5,007 nucleotides of DNA from JBFHES01 sp041584015. Its GTDB lineage: Bacteria > Bacteroidota > Bacteroidia > Bacteroidales > M50B96. The stretch covers positions 1-5,007 of the forward strand of contig JBFHES010000302.1 of the NCBI GenBank assembly GCA_041584015.1, read 5' to 3'. This document shows positions 1-5,007 of this stretch, piece by piece (position 1 is the first letter of the stretch; each line of letters opens with the position of its first letter). Position numbers and translations under genes: made by a program. The notes under the pieces are model-generated. The model was given only the letters and a program-made list of their open reading frames with translations, had not been told where the DNA came from and did no database searches.

Positions 1-287
1 CATCATTCGACATTCCATCTGAGTTTATCGACGAAAACGCACGACAGTTTAGATTCTCAAACAAGACAACCACCGACGACCATGGAATGCACTTGGTAGG
101 GATTACTTCGTTTGAAGACTCCGATTACTATCTAATTAAAGACTCAAGTTCTGGATCAAGACAAATTGATTCAAAGTCTCCGGAGTTTGGATACTACTTC
201 TTCCACGAAGACTACATCAAACTTAAAATGATGGGTTTTACCATTCACAAAGATGCTGTGAAAGACTTAATGAAAAAGTTCAAATAA
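1..287 (+). CDS. C1B-family cysteine peptidase (bleomycin hydrolase / aminopeptidase C type), C-terminal fragment
   Basis: The 5' end is outside the window; the first whole codon is at base 3 and the frame stays open to TAA at 285-287, giving 94 residues. The fragment carries the end of the papain fold: a DDHGMHLVGI stretch holding the probable catalytic His (residue 27 of the fragment), then YYLIKDSSSGSR, and a tail with HEDYIKLKMMGFTIHKDA. Family members (PepC, bleomycin hydrolase) are cytoplasmic or exported cysteine aminopeptidases with a Cys-His-Asn triad. The Cys lies upstream, unseen, so any signal peptide is also unseen. Where papain-like enzymes have Asn in an NSWG-like motif, this protein has Asp (residue 47, in IKDSSSG). 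Internal ATG codons such as the one at 87 are not the start, because the conserved His lies before them. The gene ends just before a strong terminator and faces rlmD. Family is fairly sure; substrate is unknown. Confidence 0.8.
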   Translation, partial: SFDIPSEFIDENARQFRFSNKTTTDDHGMHLVGITSFEDSDYYLIKDSSSGSRQIDSKSPEFGYYFFHEDYIKLKMMGFTIHKDAVKDLMKKFK

Positions 288-310
288 GCTCCAGCAAAAG
301 AATATTTTGG

Positions 311-346
311 CCCGGTGATCTTAACTGATCTCCGGGTTTATTTTTT
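311..346 (+). terminator. Rho-independent terminator after the C1B peptidase gene
   Basis: CCCGG (311-315) pairs with CCGGG (332-336). After a T-T mismatch, GATC (317-320) pairs with GATC (327-330), closing a 6-base loop at 321-326. A T-rich tract, TTTATTTTTT, follows at 337-346, so the hairpin is oriented for plus-strand transcripts. On the minus strand the tract after the hairpin (CCAAAATATTCTTTT) is only moderately U-rich, so it may also slow rlmD transcription, but less surely. The loop holds the rlmD stop codon. Confidence 0.88.
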
Positions 347-1745
347 CCAGCAAAACAACATTCTCAACATGATGCGTATGCGGAAACATATCAACAGGTT
401 GCACACGTGTTACTTTATACTTATCACTTAACAGGGCAATATCCCGAGCTTGTGTTGCTGGATTACAACTTACATATACTAGTCTAATGGCATCGGCAAA
501 CTTTATGGCATCCACTACTTTTGGATGAACACCTGCTCTTGGCGGATCTAGAATAATGACTTCTGGTTTACCATTTTCGAAAATAAACTCATTGGTCAGA
601 ATATCCTTCATATCCCCGGCATAAAAGCTTGTATTCTCAATACCGTTCAAGCCTGAATTTACTTTTGCATCTTCAATTGCCTCAGGAACGTATTCAATTC
701 CAATAACTTTTTTACTTTGTCGTGCAACAAAATTTGCAATGGTTCCGGTTCCTGTATATAAATCATAAACCACCTCGTTGCCACTTAGCGAAGCAAATTC
801 TCTGGTAATTTTATACAATTCATAAGCTTGCTCTGAGTTCGTTTGGTAAAACGATTTTGGCCCAATCTTGAATTTCAGACCTTCCATTTCTTCAAAAATA
901 TGATCACGGCCATCAAATAAAATAATATCCTGATCTGTTATTGTATCGTTTACCTTTCCATTAACCACATACATTAAACAACTGGCCTCGCTAATATTTT
1001 CCTTAATATGTTGCATCATCATTTTAATCTGCTCTTGCTCATCATGCAGAAAAATAACAATAATCATAACCTCACCTGTTGTTGAAGTTCGTATTATCAA
1101 ATTACGCAAAAGACCTTCCTGCTTGCGCGGATCATAGAAGGTATAATCGTTGGCCACAGCAAAATCCATTATTGTTGTACGAATTTTATTTGATGGATCG
1201 CCCTGTAAATAACAGTGATCTACGTTAACAATTCGGTCGAACATTTTAGGAATGTGAAAACCTAAAGCACGTACATCTGGATTCTCTTCATTCTCATCAA
1301 TCTCCTCTTTGGTTAACCACCTATTATTGGAGAATGTAAATTCTAACTTATTTCTATAATATTGTGTTTTAGCCGACCCAAGGATTGGACTAATTTCGGG
1401 AAACTCGAAACCACCGATATGCTTAAGCTGGTCGTGCACCTGGGTTTGCTTATAATGAAGCTGTTTTTCATATGGCAACATTTGCCATTTACACCCACCA
1501 CAAACTCCGAAATGAGAACAAAATGCCTCTTCTCGTTCACTTGAATATGTGTGAAATTTAACGGGATAACCTTCCAAATAACTACGCTTCTTCTTGTTAA
1601 TTTGCACATCAACAACATCACCAGGAATTACACCTGTTACAAACACTACCTTGTTATCAATCTTAGCAATGGCCTTTCCCTCTGCAGCAATATCGATAAT
1701 CTCTAAACTCTCAAATCTTGGATGACGTGCTTTCTTTCTTCCCAT
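321..1745 (-). CDS. rlmD: 23S rRNA (uracil-C5)-methyltransferase, RlmD type
   Basis: Product of 474 residues that methylates C5 of a uracil in 23S rRNA (U1939 in E. coli numbering for RlmD) using SAM. An N-terminal TRAM-like RNA-binding domain covers about residues 8-65. Fe-S cluster cysteines follow at C76, C82 and C85 (CX5CX2C, then KWQ), with C178 (DHCYLQ) as the likely fourth ligand. The SAM-binding fold has motif I YDLYTGTG (about 327-334), GIEYVPEAI and LDPPRAGVHP. YVSCNPAT carries the catalytic nucleophile C427, and HHVE the general base E461. Start: the frame opens further upstream to ATG at 1826, adding 27 residues (KTKTIFAKKKKL-like), but that stretch crosses the hydG terminator and this gene's own -7 box, so ATG at 1745 (MGRKKARHP) is chosen. 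The family is certain; separating RlmD from RlmC/RlmCD or TrmA by sequence alone is less so, although the Fe-S cysteines argue against TrmA. It converges on the peptidase gene. Confidence 0.9.
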   Translation of the reverse strand: MGRKKARHPRFESLEIIDIAAEGKAIAKIDNKVVFVTGVIPGDVVDVQINKKKRSYLEGYPVKFHTYSSEREEAFCSHFGVCGGCKWQMLPYEKQLHYKQTQVHDQLKHIGGFEFPEISPILGSAKTQYYRNKLEFTFSNNRWLTKEEIDENEENPDVRALGFHIPKMFDRIVNVDHCYLQGDPSNKIRTTIMDFAVANDYTFYDPRKQEGLLRNLIIRTSTTGEVMIIVIFLHDEQEQIKMMMQHIKENISEASCLMYVVNGKVNDTITDQDIILFDGRDHIFEEMEGLKFKIGPKSFYQTNSEQAYELYKITREFASLSGNEVVYDLYTGTGTIANFVARQSKKVIGIEYVPEAIEDAKVNSGLNGIENTSFYAGDMKDILTNEFIFENGKPEVIILDPPRAGVHPKVVDAIKFADAIRLVYVSCNPATQARDIALLSDKYKVTRVQPVDMFPHTHHVENVVLLEKINPEIS

Positions 1746-1762
1746 CAGCTTCTTTTTTTTTG

Positions 1763-1770
1763 CAAAGATA
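1763..1770 (-). promoter_or_regulatory. Candidate rlmD promoter, -7 box
   Basis: Read on the minus strand this is TATCTTTG, a full match to the Bacteroidota -7 consensus TAnnTTTG. It lies 17 bases before the chosen ATG, so transcription would start in the following A-run and leave a very short A-rich leader. No convincing -33 TTG is found at the usual distance; a TTG at 1798-1800 is too far upstream. The box is downstream of the hydG terminator, which fits an independent transcription unit. Confidence 0.6.
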
Positions 1771-1811
1771 GTTTTTGTTTTTGCATTTTTAATTAGGCAA
1801 CTACAAGACAT

Positions 1812-1838
1812 AAAAAAACCGACCATCAGTCGGTTTTT
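1812..1838 (-). terminator. Rho-independent terminator after hydG
   Basis: On the minus strand ACCGAC, loop TGATG, GTCGGT form a perfect GC-rich stem (core 1819-1823 with 1829-1833), extended by A-T pairs and followed by a run of seven T (bases 1812-1818 on the complement). It starts 21 bases after the hydG stop. The flanking A and T runs are symmetric, so it could also act on plus-strand transcripts, but no plus-strand gene ends here. It closes the TM1266-hydG unit and separates it from rlmD. Confidence 0.9.
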
Positions 1839-1854
1839 CTTGCATTAGTTTGTT

Positions 1855-1877
1855 CGCGACTAAAAATACAAGTCGCG
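1855..1877 (-). repeat. Short inverted repeat across the hydG stop codon
   Basis: CGCGAC (1855-1860) and GTCGCG (1872-1877) are perfect 6-bp complements separated by 11 AT-rich bases. The repeat covers the last codons and TAG stop of hydG. No T-run follows it on the minus strand, so it is not a second intrinsic terminator by itself. A role as an mRNA 3' stem is conceivable, but chance is possible. Confidence 0.3.
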
Positions 1878-3287
1878 TTCGCCTTGTTTAATTTTCTCTA
1901 TTCTGGTATTAATTTCTCTAATCTGATTTTTGCCAGTCATGGAGTTCAACTCTTTCTCAATTTGAGCATAGCCTTTCGCCTTGGTTCTGTCTGTAGCGTA
2001 GTCCTCAAGATATTCGGCCAAAGTTAAAATTGCATTAGGCGTGCAATACCTCTTGATAAAACCTGGCACGGAAAACTCCATAAAATGCTCACCTGTTCTT
2101 CCTTGTCGGTAACAGCTAGTGCAGAATGATGGTAAGAAACCGTCATCAAGTAACTCCTCCATAATCTCGTTTAAAGATCTGGTATCATTAATCTGGAACT
2201 GCTCCTTATTCAGATCTTGTTCCTCATTCTTACTTTGTTGGTAACTTCCAAGCTCGAGTTTTGTCCCTCCATCAATTTGCGAAACCCCAAACTTAATTAC
2301 CTCTTTTCTTACGTATTGATTTTCTCTTGCGGTTAGAATCATTCCTGTATACGGCACGGCAAGTCGCAAAATGGCAACCAATCGCACAAACTCCTCATCA
2401 GAAACTAAATACTTATCTCCAAGTTTAAGGGATGATGCATCCTGTATTCGTGGGAAGGATATGGTGTGTGGTCCAACATTATAGCATGCCTCAAGGTGAT
2501 TTGTGTGACGCACCAAAGCCATAACCTCGTATTTCCAATCATACAATCCGAATAAAGCGCCAATACCAACATCATCAAGTCCTGCTTCCTGAGCGCGGTC
2601 GAGGGATGTTAGTCTATAATTAAAATCTTTCTTTTTACCACCGAGATGATAAGTGGAATAAATTTCTGGATGATAAGTTTCCTGGAACACCTGATAAGTG
2701 CCAATACCAGCTTCTTTAACAGTTCTAAATCCATCGATATCCAATGGAGCCGCGTTTATATTTACACGTCGTATTTCTCCATTACCCTTTTTTACGCTAT
2801 AAACCGTTTTTACATTATTTGCAATGTACTCGGCATTGTACTGCGGATGCTCACCATAAACAAGAATTAATCGTTTCTGACCATTCTCTTCCAACGCTTC
2901 AACCTCACTAATAAGTTCCTTTTCAGCTAAAGTTACTCGAACTGCATCTTTATTTGAAGCTCTAAAACCACAATACGTGCAATTATTTACGCACTTGTTA
3001 CCTACATACAAGGGTGCAAAAAGAACAATACGATTACCATATACTTTCTCCTTGAGATCACGAGCCCCTTGCTTAATAAGCTCTACAAGCTCGGGATCAT
3101 CAGCATTTAATAAAGTTGCTGTTTCTGCAAGCGTAAGTCGTTCTTTATTCATCGACTTAGCAATAATTTCCTTCACACGATCAGCATTTGTGGGAGCATT
3201 TTTAATGTGATTCCACAACTCTTCTGAATCAATAAATGGTTGCATTCTTTGATCAGGAATACTACATTTCTCTGGATAGAATTTCAT
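1860..3287 (-). CDS. hydG: [FeFe]-hydrogenase H-cluster radical SAM maturase HydG
   Basis: Product of 475 residues, normal for HydG. The family is a cytoplasmic tyrosine lyase that splits L-tyrosine by radical SAM chemistry, releases p-cresol and converts the rest to CO and cyanide on an Fe-Cys centre; the resulting Fe(CO)2(CN) unit is built into the H-cluster with HydE and HydF. The radical SAM cluster motif CX3CX2C is at C99, C103 and C106 (KCVNNCTYCGFR). The HydG-specific auxiliary cluster motif CX2CX22C is at C389, C392 and C415 (CTSCYRQGRTGEH to KRYC). This second motif distinguishes it from ThiH, the tyrosine lyase of thiamine synthesis. A His-rich stretch HTNHLE (261-266) lies where the His ligand of the dangler iron is expected; that assignment is by position only. 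The ATG at 3287 gives full family length; only a weak purine-rich stretch (AAAGAAA) lies before it. It follows the TM1266-like gene by 15 bases and ends at a terminator. Neither hydE nor hydF follows. Confidence 0.97.
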   Translation of the reverse strand: MKFYPEKCSIPDQRMQPFIDSEELWNHIKNAPTNADRVKEIIAKSMNKERLTLAETATLLNADDPELVELIKQGARDLKEKVYGNRIVLFAPLYVGNKCVNNCTYCGFRASNKDAVRVTLAEKELISEVEALEENGQKRLILVYGEHPQYNAEYIANNVKTVYSVKKGNGEIRRVNINAAPLDIDGFRTVKEAGIGTYQVFQETYHPEIYSTYHLGGKKKDFNYRLTSLDRAQEAGLDDVGIGALFGLYDWKYEVMALVRHTNHLEACYNVGPHTISFPRIQDASSLKLGDKYLVSDEEFVRLVAILRLAVPYTGMILTARENQYVRKEVIKFGVSQIDGGTKLELGSYQQSKNEEQDLNKEQFQINDTRSLNEIMEELLDDGFLPSFCTSCYRQGRTGEHFMEFSVPGFIKRYCTPNAILTLAEYLEDYATDRTKAKGYAQIEKELNSMTGKNQIREINTRIEKIKQGERDLYF

Positions 3288-3302
3288 AACTGAAATATTT
3301 CT

Positions 3303-3569
3303 TTAAATCTTAATACTTTCAAAATTTCCTTTTAACACAACTGACTTAACCTGAACACCTGACAATCTGCCTAGCTGGCCAGTTAAGGACCCAATTTCGT
3401 CGGTTGACCCTAAAAGTACAAGTGAAATAATATTAATACCCTGATCGCGGATTGGAACACCCTGACGGCCTATAACTATAGATGCGTGCTGGAAGATGAC
3501 CTCATTTAAGCGGCCAATTGAATCTGAATTGCTAACTAGAATTAGCGCTGTCCCTACTCTCTTTTCCAT
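3303..3569 (-). CDS. TM1266-family iron-only hydrogenase system putative regulator
   Basis: Small protein of 88 residues, full length for the family. It starts MEKRVGTALILVSNSDS and shows the alternating strand-helix pattern of an ACT/NikR-C-like domain: strand at about 4-12, helix 17-29, strand 31-36, a GQVP-like turn near RQGVPIRDQG, strand 44-54, helix 56-66, and strand 71-80. There is no separate DNA-binding domain. This family (named after Thermotoga TM1266) is known mainly by its position next to hydE, hydF and hydG; its molecular role is not established, so regulator is a family label rather than something shown here. It is the first gene of a two-gene unit with hydG, and both very likely share one transcript. 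A strong GGAGG ribosome-binding site 8 bases before the ATG fixes the start. Confidence 0.88.
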   Translation of the reverse strand: MEKRVGTALILVSNSDSIGRLNEVIFQHASIVIGRQGVPIRDQGINIISLVLLGSTDEIGSLTGQLGRLSGVQVKSVVLKGNFESIKI

Positions 3570-3577
3570 TAGATATA

Positions 3578-3582
3578 CCTCC
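3578..3582 (-). promoter_or_regulatory. Strong Shine-Dalgarno site of the TM1266-family gene
   Basis: The minus strand reads CCGGAGGTATATCTA just before ATG. GGAGG lies 8 bases upstream of the start codon, an ideal spacing. It decides the start at 3569. The other genes starting in this window have only A-rich or weak leaders, which makes this site stand out. Confidence 0.8.
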
Positions 3583-3645
3583 GGATTAGAATTTAATATT
3601 AGTTTCCTTGATCTTACCGTGGCTCAATCTTAGAATATTTGGGTA

Positions 3646-3653
3646 CAAAAATA
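3646..3653 (-). promoter_or_regulatory. Candidate promoter -7 box for the TM1266-hydG unit
   Basis: Read on the minus strand this is TATTTTTG, matching TAnnTTTG. It would give a leader of about 70 bases ahead of the TM1266-family ATG. No clear -33 TTG is present at the usual 17-23 base distance (the nearest, at 3664-3666, is too close), and TAnnTTTG matches are common in AT-rich DNA, so the call is tentative. Confidence 0.4.
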
Positions 3654-3679
3654 CATTAATCACCAATTCACTACTATGA

Positions 3680-3728
3680 TAATTGTTAGTTATTTTCAAA
3701 AAAGTTAAGATTCTCAGGTAATTGTTAG
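3680..3728. repeat. Direct repeat TAATTGTTAG, two copies
   Basis: TAATTGTTAG occurs at 3680-3689 and exactly again at 3719-3728, 39 bases apart start to start. Both copies lie upstream of both candidate promoters in the divergent region, a plausible operator position. The sequence resembles half of a Rex-type TTGTTAA site, but no inverted partner is seen, so the bound factor, if any, is unknown. Confidence 0.4.
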
Positions 3729-3762
3729 ACTATTCTTAGCCTTTTTCTCTGCAAAAGATTAT

Positions 3763-3770
3763 TAGTTTTG
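3763..3770 (+). promoter_or_regulatory. Candidate glmM promoter, -7 box
   Basis: TAGTTTTG matches the Bacteroidota consensus TAnnTTTG and ends 23 bases before the glmM ATG. A T-run at 3742-3746 sits near the -33 position but lacks a clear TTG. The leader after it is A-rich (CAAAATAAAACAAATAAC) with no Shine-Dalgarno motif, the usual pattern for highly translated genes in this phylum. Confidence 0.6.
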
Positions 3771-3793
3771 TGCATCAAAATAAAACAAATAAC

Positions 3794-5007
3794 ATGACAT
3801 TAATAAAATCTATATCCGGAATACGAGGCACTATTGGTGGCCAACCTGGAGATAACCTAACACCTTTGGACATCGTAAAATTTGCAACAGCCTACGGAGT
3901 TTGGCAAAAGGAACGAAACAACAATGATAAGCTTACCATTGTAATTGGTCGCGATGCAAGACTTAGCGGCTCAATGGTAAATCAACTAATCATCAACACC
4001 TTGGTTGGATTAGGCATTGATGTTATTGATATTGGTTTGGCCACAACACCAACAACCGAAATGGCTGTTACCGATCGGAAAGCAAACGGTGGCATTATTA
4101 TCACAGCTAGTCATAATCCGAAGCAATGGAACGCATTAAAACTACTTAATGAGAAAGGTGAGTTTTTATCAGGAGAAGATGGCAAACGTATATTAGAAAT
4201 TGCCGAAAATGAATCGCAACTTGCTAAAGTGTCGTATACTGATGTTGATACATTAGGAACCGTAAGCGAAGACGATACTCAACTTGACAAGCACATTGAA
4301 GCAATACTTGCATTGCCATATGTTAATGTTGATGCCATAAAAAACGCGAACTTAACAATAGCAATTGACTGTGTGAACTCTGTTGGAGGCATTTCAATTC
4401 CGCCTTTATTAAAAAAACTTGGCATTGAGAAAGTGATAGAACTTTATACTGAGCCTAACGGAATCTTCCCACATAACCCCGAGCCCTTGCCAGAACATCT
4501 AACAGAATTAAGTAAAACGGTAGTTAATGCCAAGGCTGATATGGGTTTTGTTGTTGACCCCGACGTTGATCGACTTGCGATTATTAATGAGGACGGAACA
4601 ATGTTTGGTGAAGAATACACATTAGTTGCGGTGGCAGATTATATACTACAGCAGCAATCTGGCAATACGGTCTCCAATCTTTCATCATCAAGAGCATTAA
4701 GAGATGTAACCAATCCTAAAGGTGGCACTTATTACGCATCCGCAGTTGGCGAGGTTAATGTGGTAGAAATGATGAAGGCAAAAACTGCTGTTATCGGCGG
4801 TGAAGGCAATGGAGGAATTATACTTCCTGCATTACATTACGGAAGAGATTCTCTGGTTGGTATTGCTTTGTTCTTATCTCATTATGTAAAAGAAGGGAAA
4901 ACATGCTCTAAAATGCGAGCCGATTACCCGGCTTACTTCATGTCGAAAAATAAGATCCAACTATCTCCCGAACTAGATGTTGATGCAATCTTGGAAGGCA
5001 TGAAGAA
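3794..5007 (+). CDS. glmM: Phosphoglucosamine mutase (alpha-D-phosphohexomutase), 3' end outside window
   Basis: The frame is open from ATG 3794 to the window edge, giving 404 complete codons; family members have about 450-465 residues, so roughly the last 50-60 are missing. GlmM interconverts glucosamine-6-phosphate and glucosamine-1-phosphate, feeding UDP-GlcNAc for peptidoglycan and lipid A in the cytoplasm. Visible motifs are N-terminal SISGIRGTIGG; TASHNP with the phosphoserine S106; the Mg-binding loop DPDVDR (D255, D257, D259); and the sugar-binding loop GGEGNGG (335-341). The C-terminal phosphate-binding domain starts near the end and its key loop is not seen. DPDVDR and GEGNGG differ from the DGDADR and GEQSGH of E. 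coli GlmM and look like the form common in Bacteroidota and archaea. A phosphomannomutase or mixed specificity is therefore possible. The ATG is chosen because SGIRGT follows at once, as in the family, with an A-rich leader and promoter box upstream. Confidence 0.82.
   Translation, partial: MTLIKSISGIRGTIGGQPGDNLTPLDIVKFATAYGVWQKERNNNDKLTIVIGRDARLSGSMVNQLIINTLVGLGIDVIDIGLATTPTTEMAVTDRKANGGIIITASHNPKQWNALKLLNEKGEFLSGEDGKRILEIAENESQLAKVSYTDVDTLGTVSEDDTQLDKHIEAILALPYVNVDAIKNANLTIAIDCVNSVGGISIPPLLKKLGIEKVIELYTEPNGIFPHNPEPLPEHLTELSKTVVNAKADMGFVVDPDVDRLAIINEDGTMFGEEYTLVAVADYILQQQSGNTVSNLSSSRALRDVTNPKGGTYYASAVGEVNVVEMMKAKTAVIGGEGNGGIILPALHYGRDSLVGIALFLSHYVKEGKTCSKMRADYPAYFMSKNKIQLSPELDVDAILEGMK

Larger units (their letters stand above)
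3570..3793. other. Divergent intergenic region between the hydG unit and glmM
   Basis: These 224 AT-rich bases hold the control sequences of two divergent transcription units. I see candidate -7 boxes for each direction (3646-3653 minus, 3763-3770 plus), a 10-bp direct repeat (3680-3689 and 3719-3728), and the ribosome-binding site of the TM1266-family gene. No convincing ORF, tRNA, riboswitch fold or terminator was found. Confidence 0.75.

Noticed and set aside
1362..1544. Open reading frame of about 60 codons on the plus strand inside rlmD
   Set aside because: It lies wholly within the conserved Fe-S and TRAM region of rlmD on the other strand and resembles no known family; it is a shadow frame, as is the minus-strand frame at 1343-1621.
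1746..1826. N-terminal 27-residue Lys-rich extension of RlmD (with a CSC motif)
   Set aside because: The segment contains the hydG terminator and a -7 promoter box, and the family domain starts only after MGRKK; it is most likely untranslated.
2646..3210. Two plus-strand frames opposite hydG (2646-2870 and 2977-3210)
   Set aside because: Both are antisense to the well-conserved radical SAM domain of hydG, lack promoter or ribosome-binding signals, and their products look like no known family.
1860..3287. ThiH (2-iminoacetate synthase) as an alternative identity for hydG
   Set aside because: The C-terminal CX2CX22C auxiliary cluster motif and the adjacent TM1266-family gene point to HydG; no thiamine genes are in the window.
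3600..3793. FNR/CRP-like TTGAT-N4-ATCAA, a full Rex palindrome, or a riboswitch in the divergent region
   Set aside because: TTGAT near 3608 has no matching half site, TTGTTAG has no inverted partner, and no stable multi-stem structure was visible by eye.
1..5007. CRISPR array, insertion sequence, tRNA or other mobile or defence system
   Set aside because: No regularly spaced repeats, terminal inverted repeats with a transposase, or cloverleaf folds were found; the gene content is housekeeping plus hydrogenase maturation.

Overview
The window looks like chromosomal DNA from a member of the Bacteroidota, probably an anaerobic or fermentative one. This is an inference from several signs: AT-rich sequence, TAnnTTTG-type -7 promoter boxes in front of two genes, an A-rich leader without a Shine-Dalgarno motif before glmM, a GlmM-like mutase with the DPDVDR and GEGNGG motif variants, and [FeFe]-hydrogenase maturation genes. 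The species cannot be named from this sequence.

Layout. (1) Bases 1-287, plus strand: the C-terminal end of a papain-like C1B peptidase (bleomycin hydrolase / aminopeptidase C type), cut by the window edge. It ends at a rho-independent terminator (311-346). (2) Bases 321-1745, minus strand: a 23S rRNA uracil-C5 methyltransferase (RlmD type, Fe-S and SAM binding). It converges on the peptidase gene, and its stop codon lies in the terminator loop. It has its own promoter box (1763-1770). (3) Bases 1860-3569, minus strand: a two-gene unit transcribed as TM1266-family regulator then hydG, 15 bases apart, ending at a clean terminator (1812-1838). (4) Bases 3570-3793: a divergent intergenic region with candidate promoters for both directions and a 10-bp direct repeat. 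(5) Bases 3794-5007, plus strand: a phosphoglucosamine mutase-like gene (glmM) that runs off the right edge; it reads through without frameshift.

Functionally, HydG makes the Fe-CO-CN building block of the [FeFe]-hydrogenase H-cluster, and the small ACT/NikR-like protein next to it belongs to a family found beside hydrogenase maturation genes. The other maturases HydE and HydF and the hydrogenase itself are not in the window, and the terminator after hydG shows they are not downstream in the same transcript. The remaining genes are housekeeping: rRNA modification, cell-wall amino-sugar synthesis and peptide turnover. I see no mobile element, CRISPR array, RNA gene or clearly undescribed system. 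The points most worth a second look are the isolated hydG unit, the Asn-to-Asp change at the peptidase's third catalytic position, and the overlaps between terminators and the ends of rlmD.
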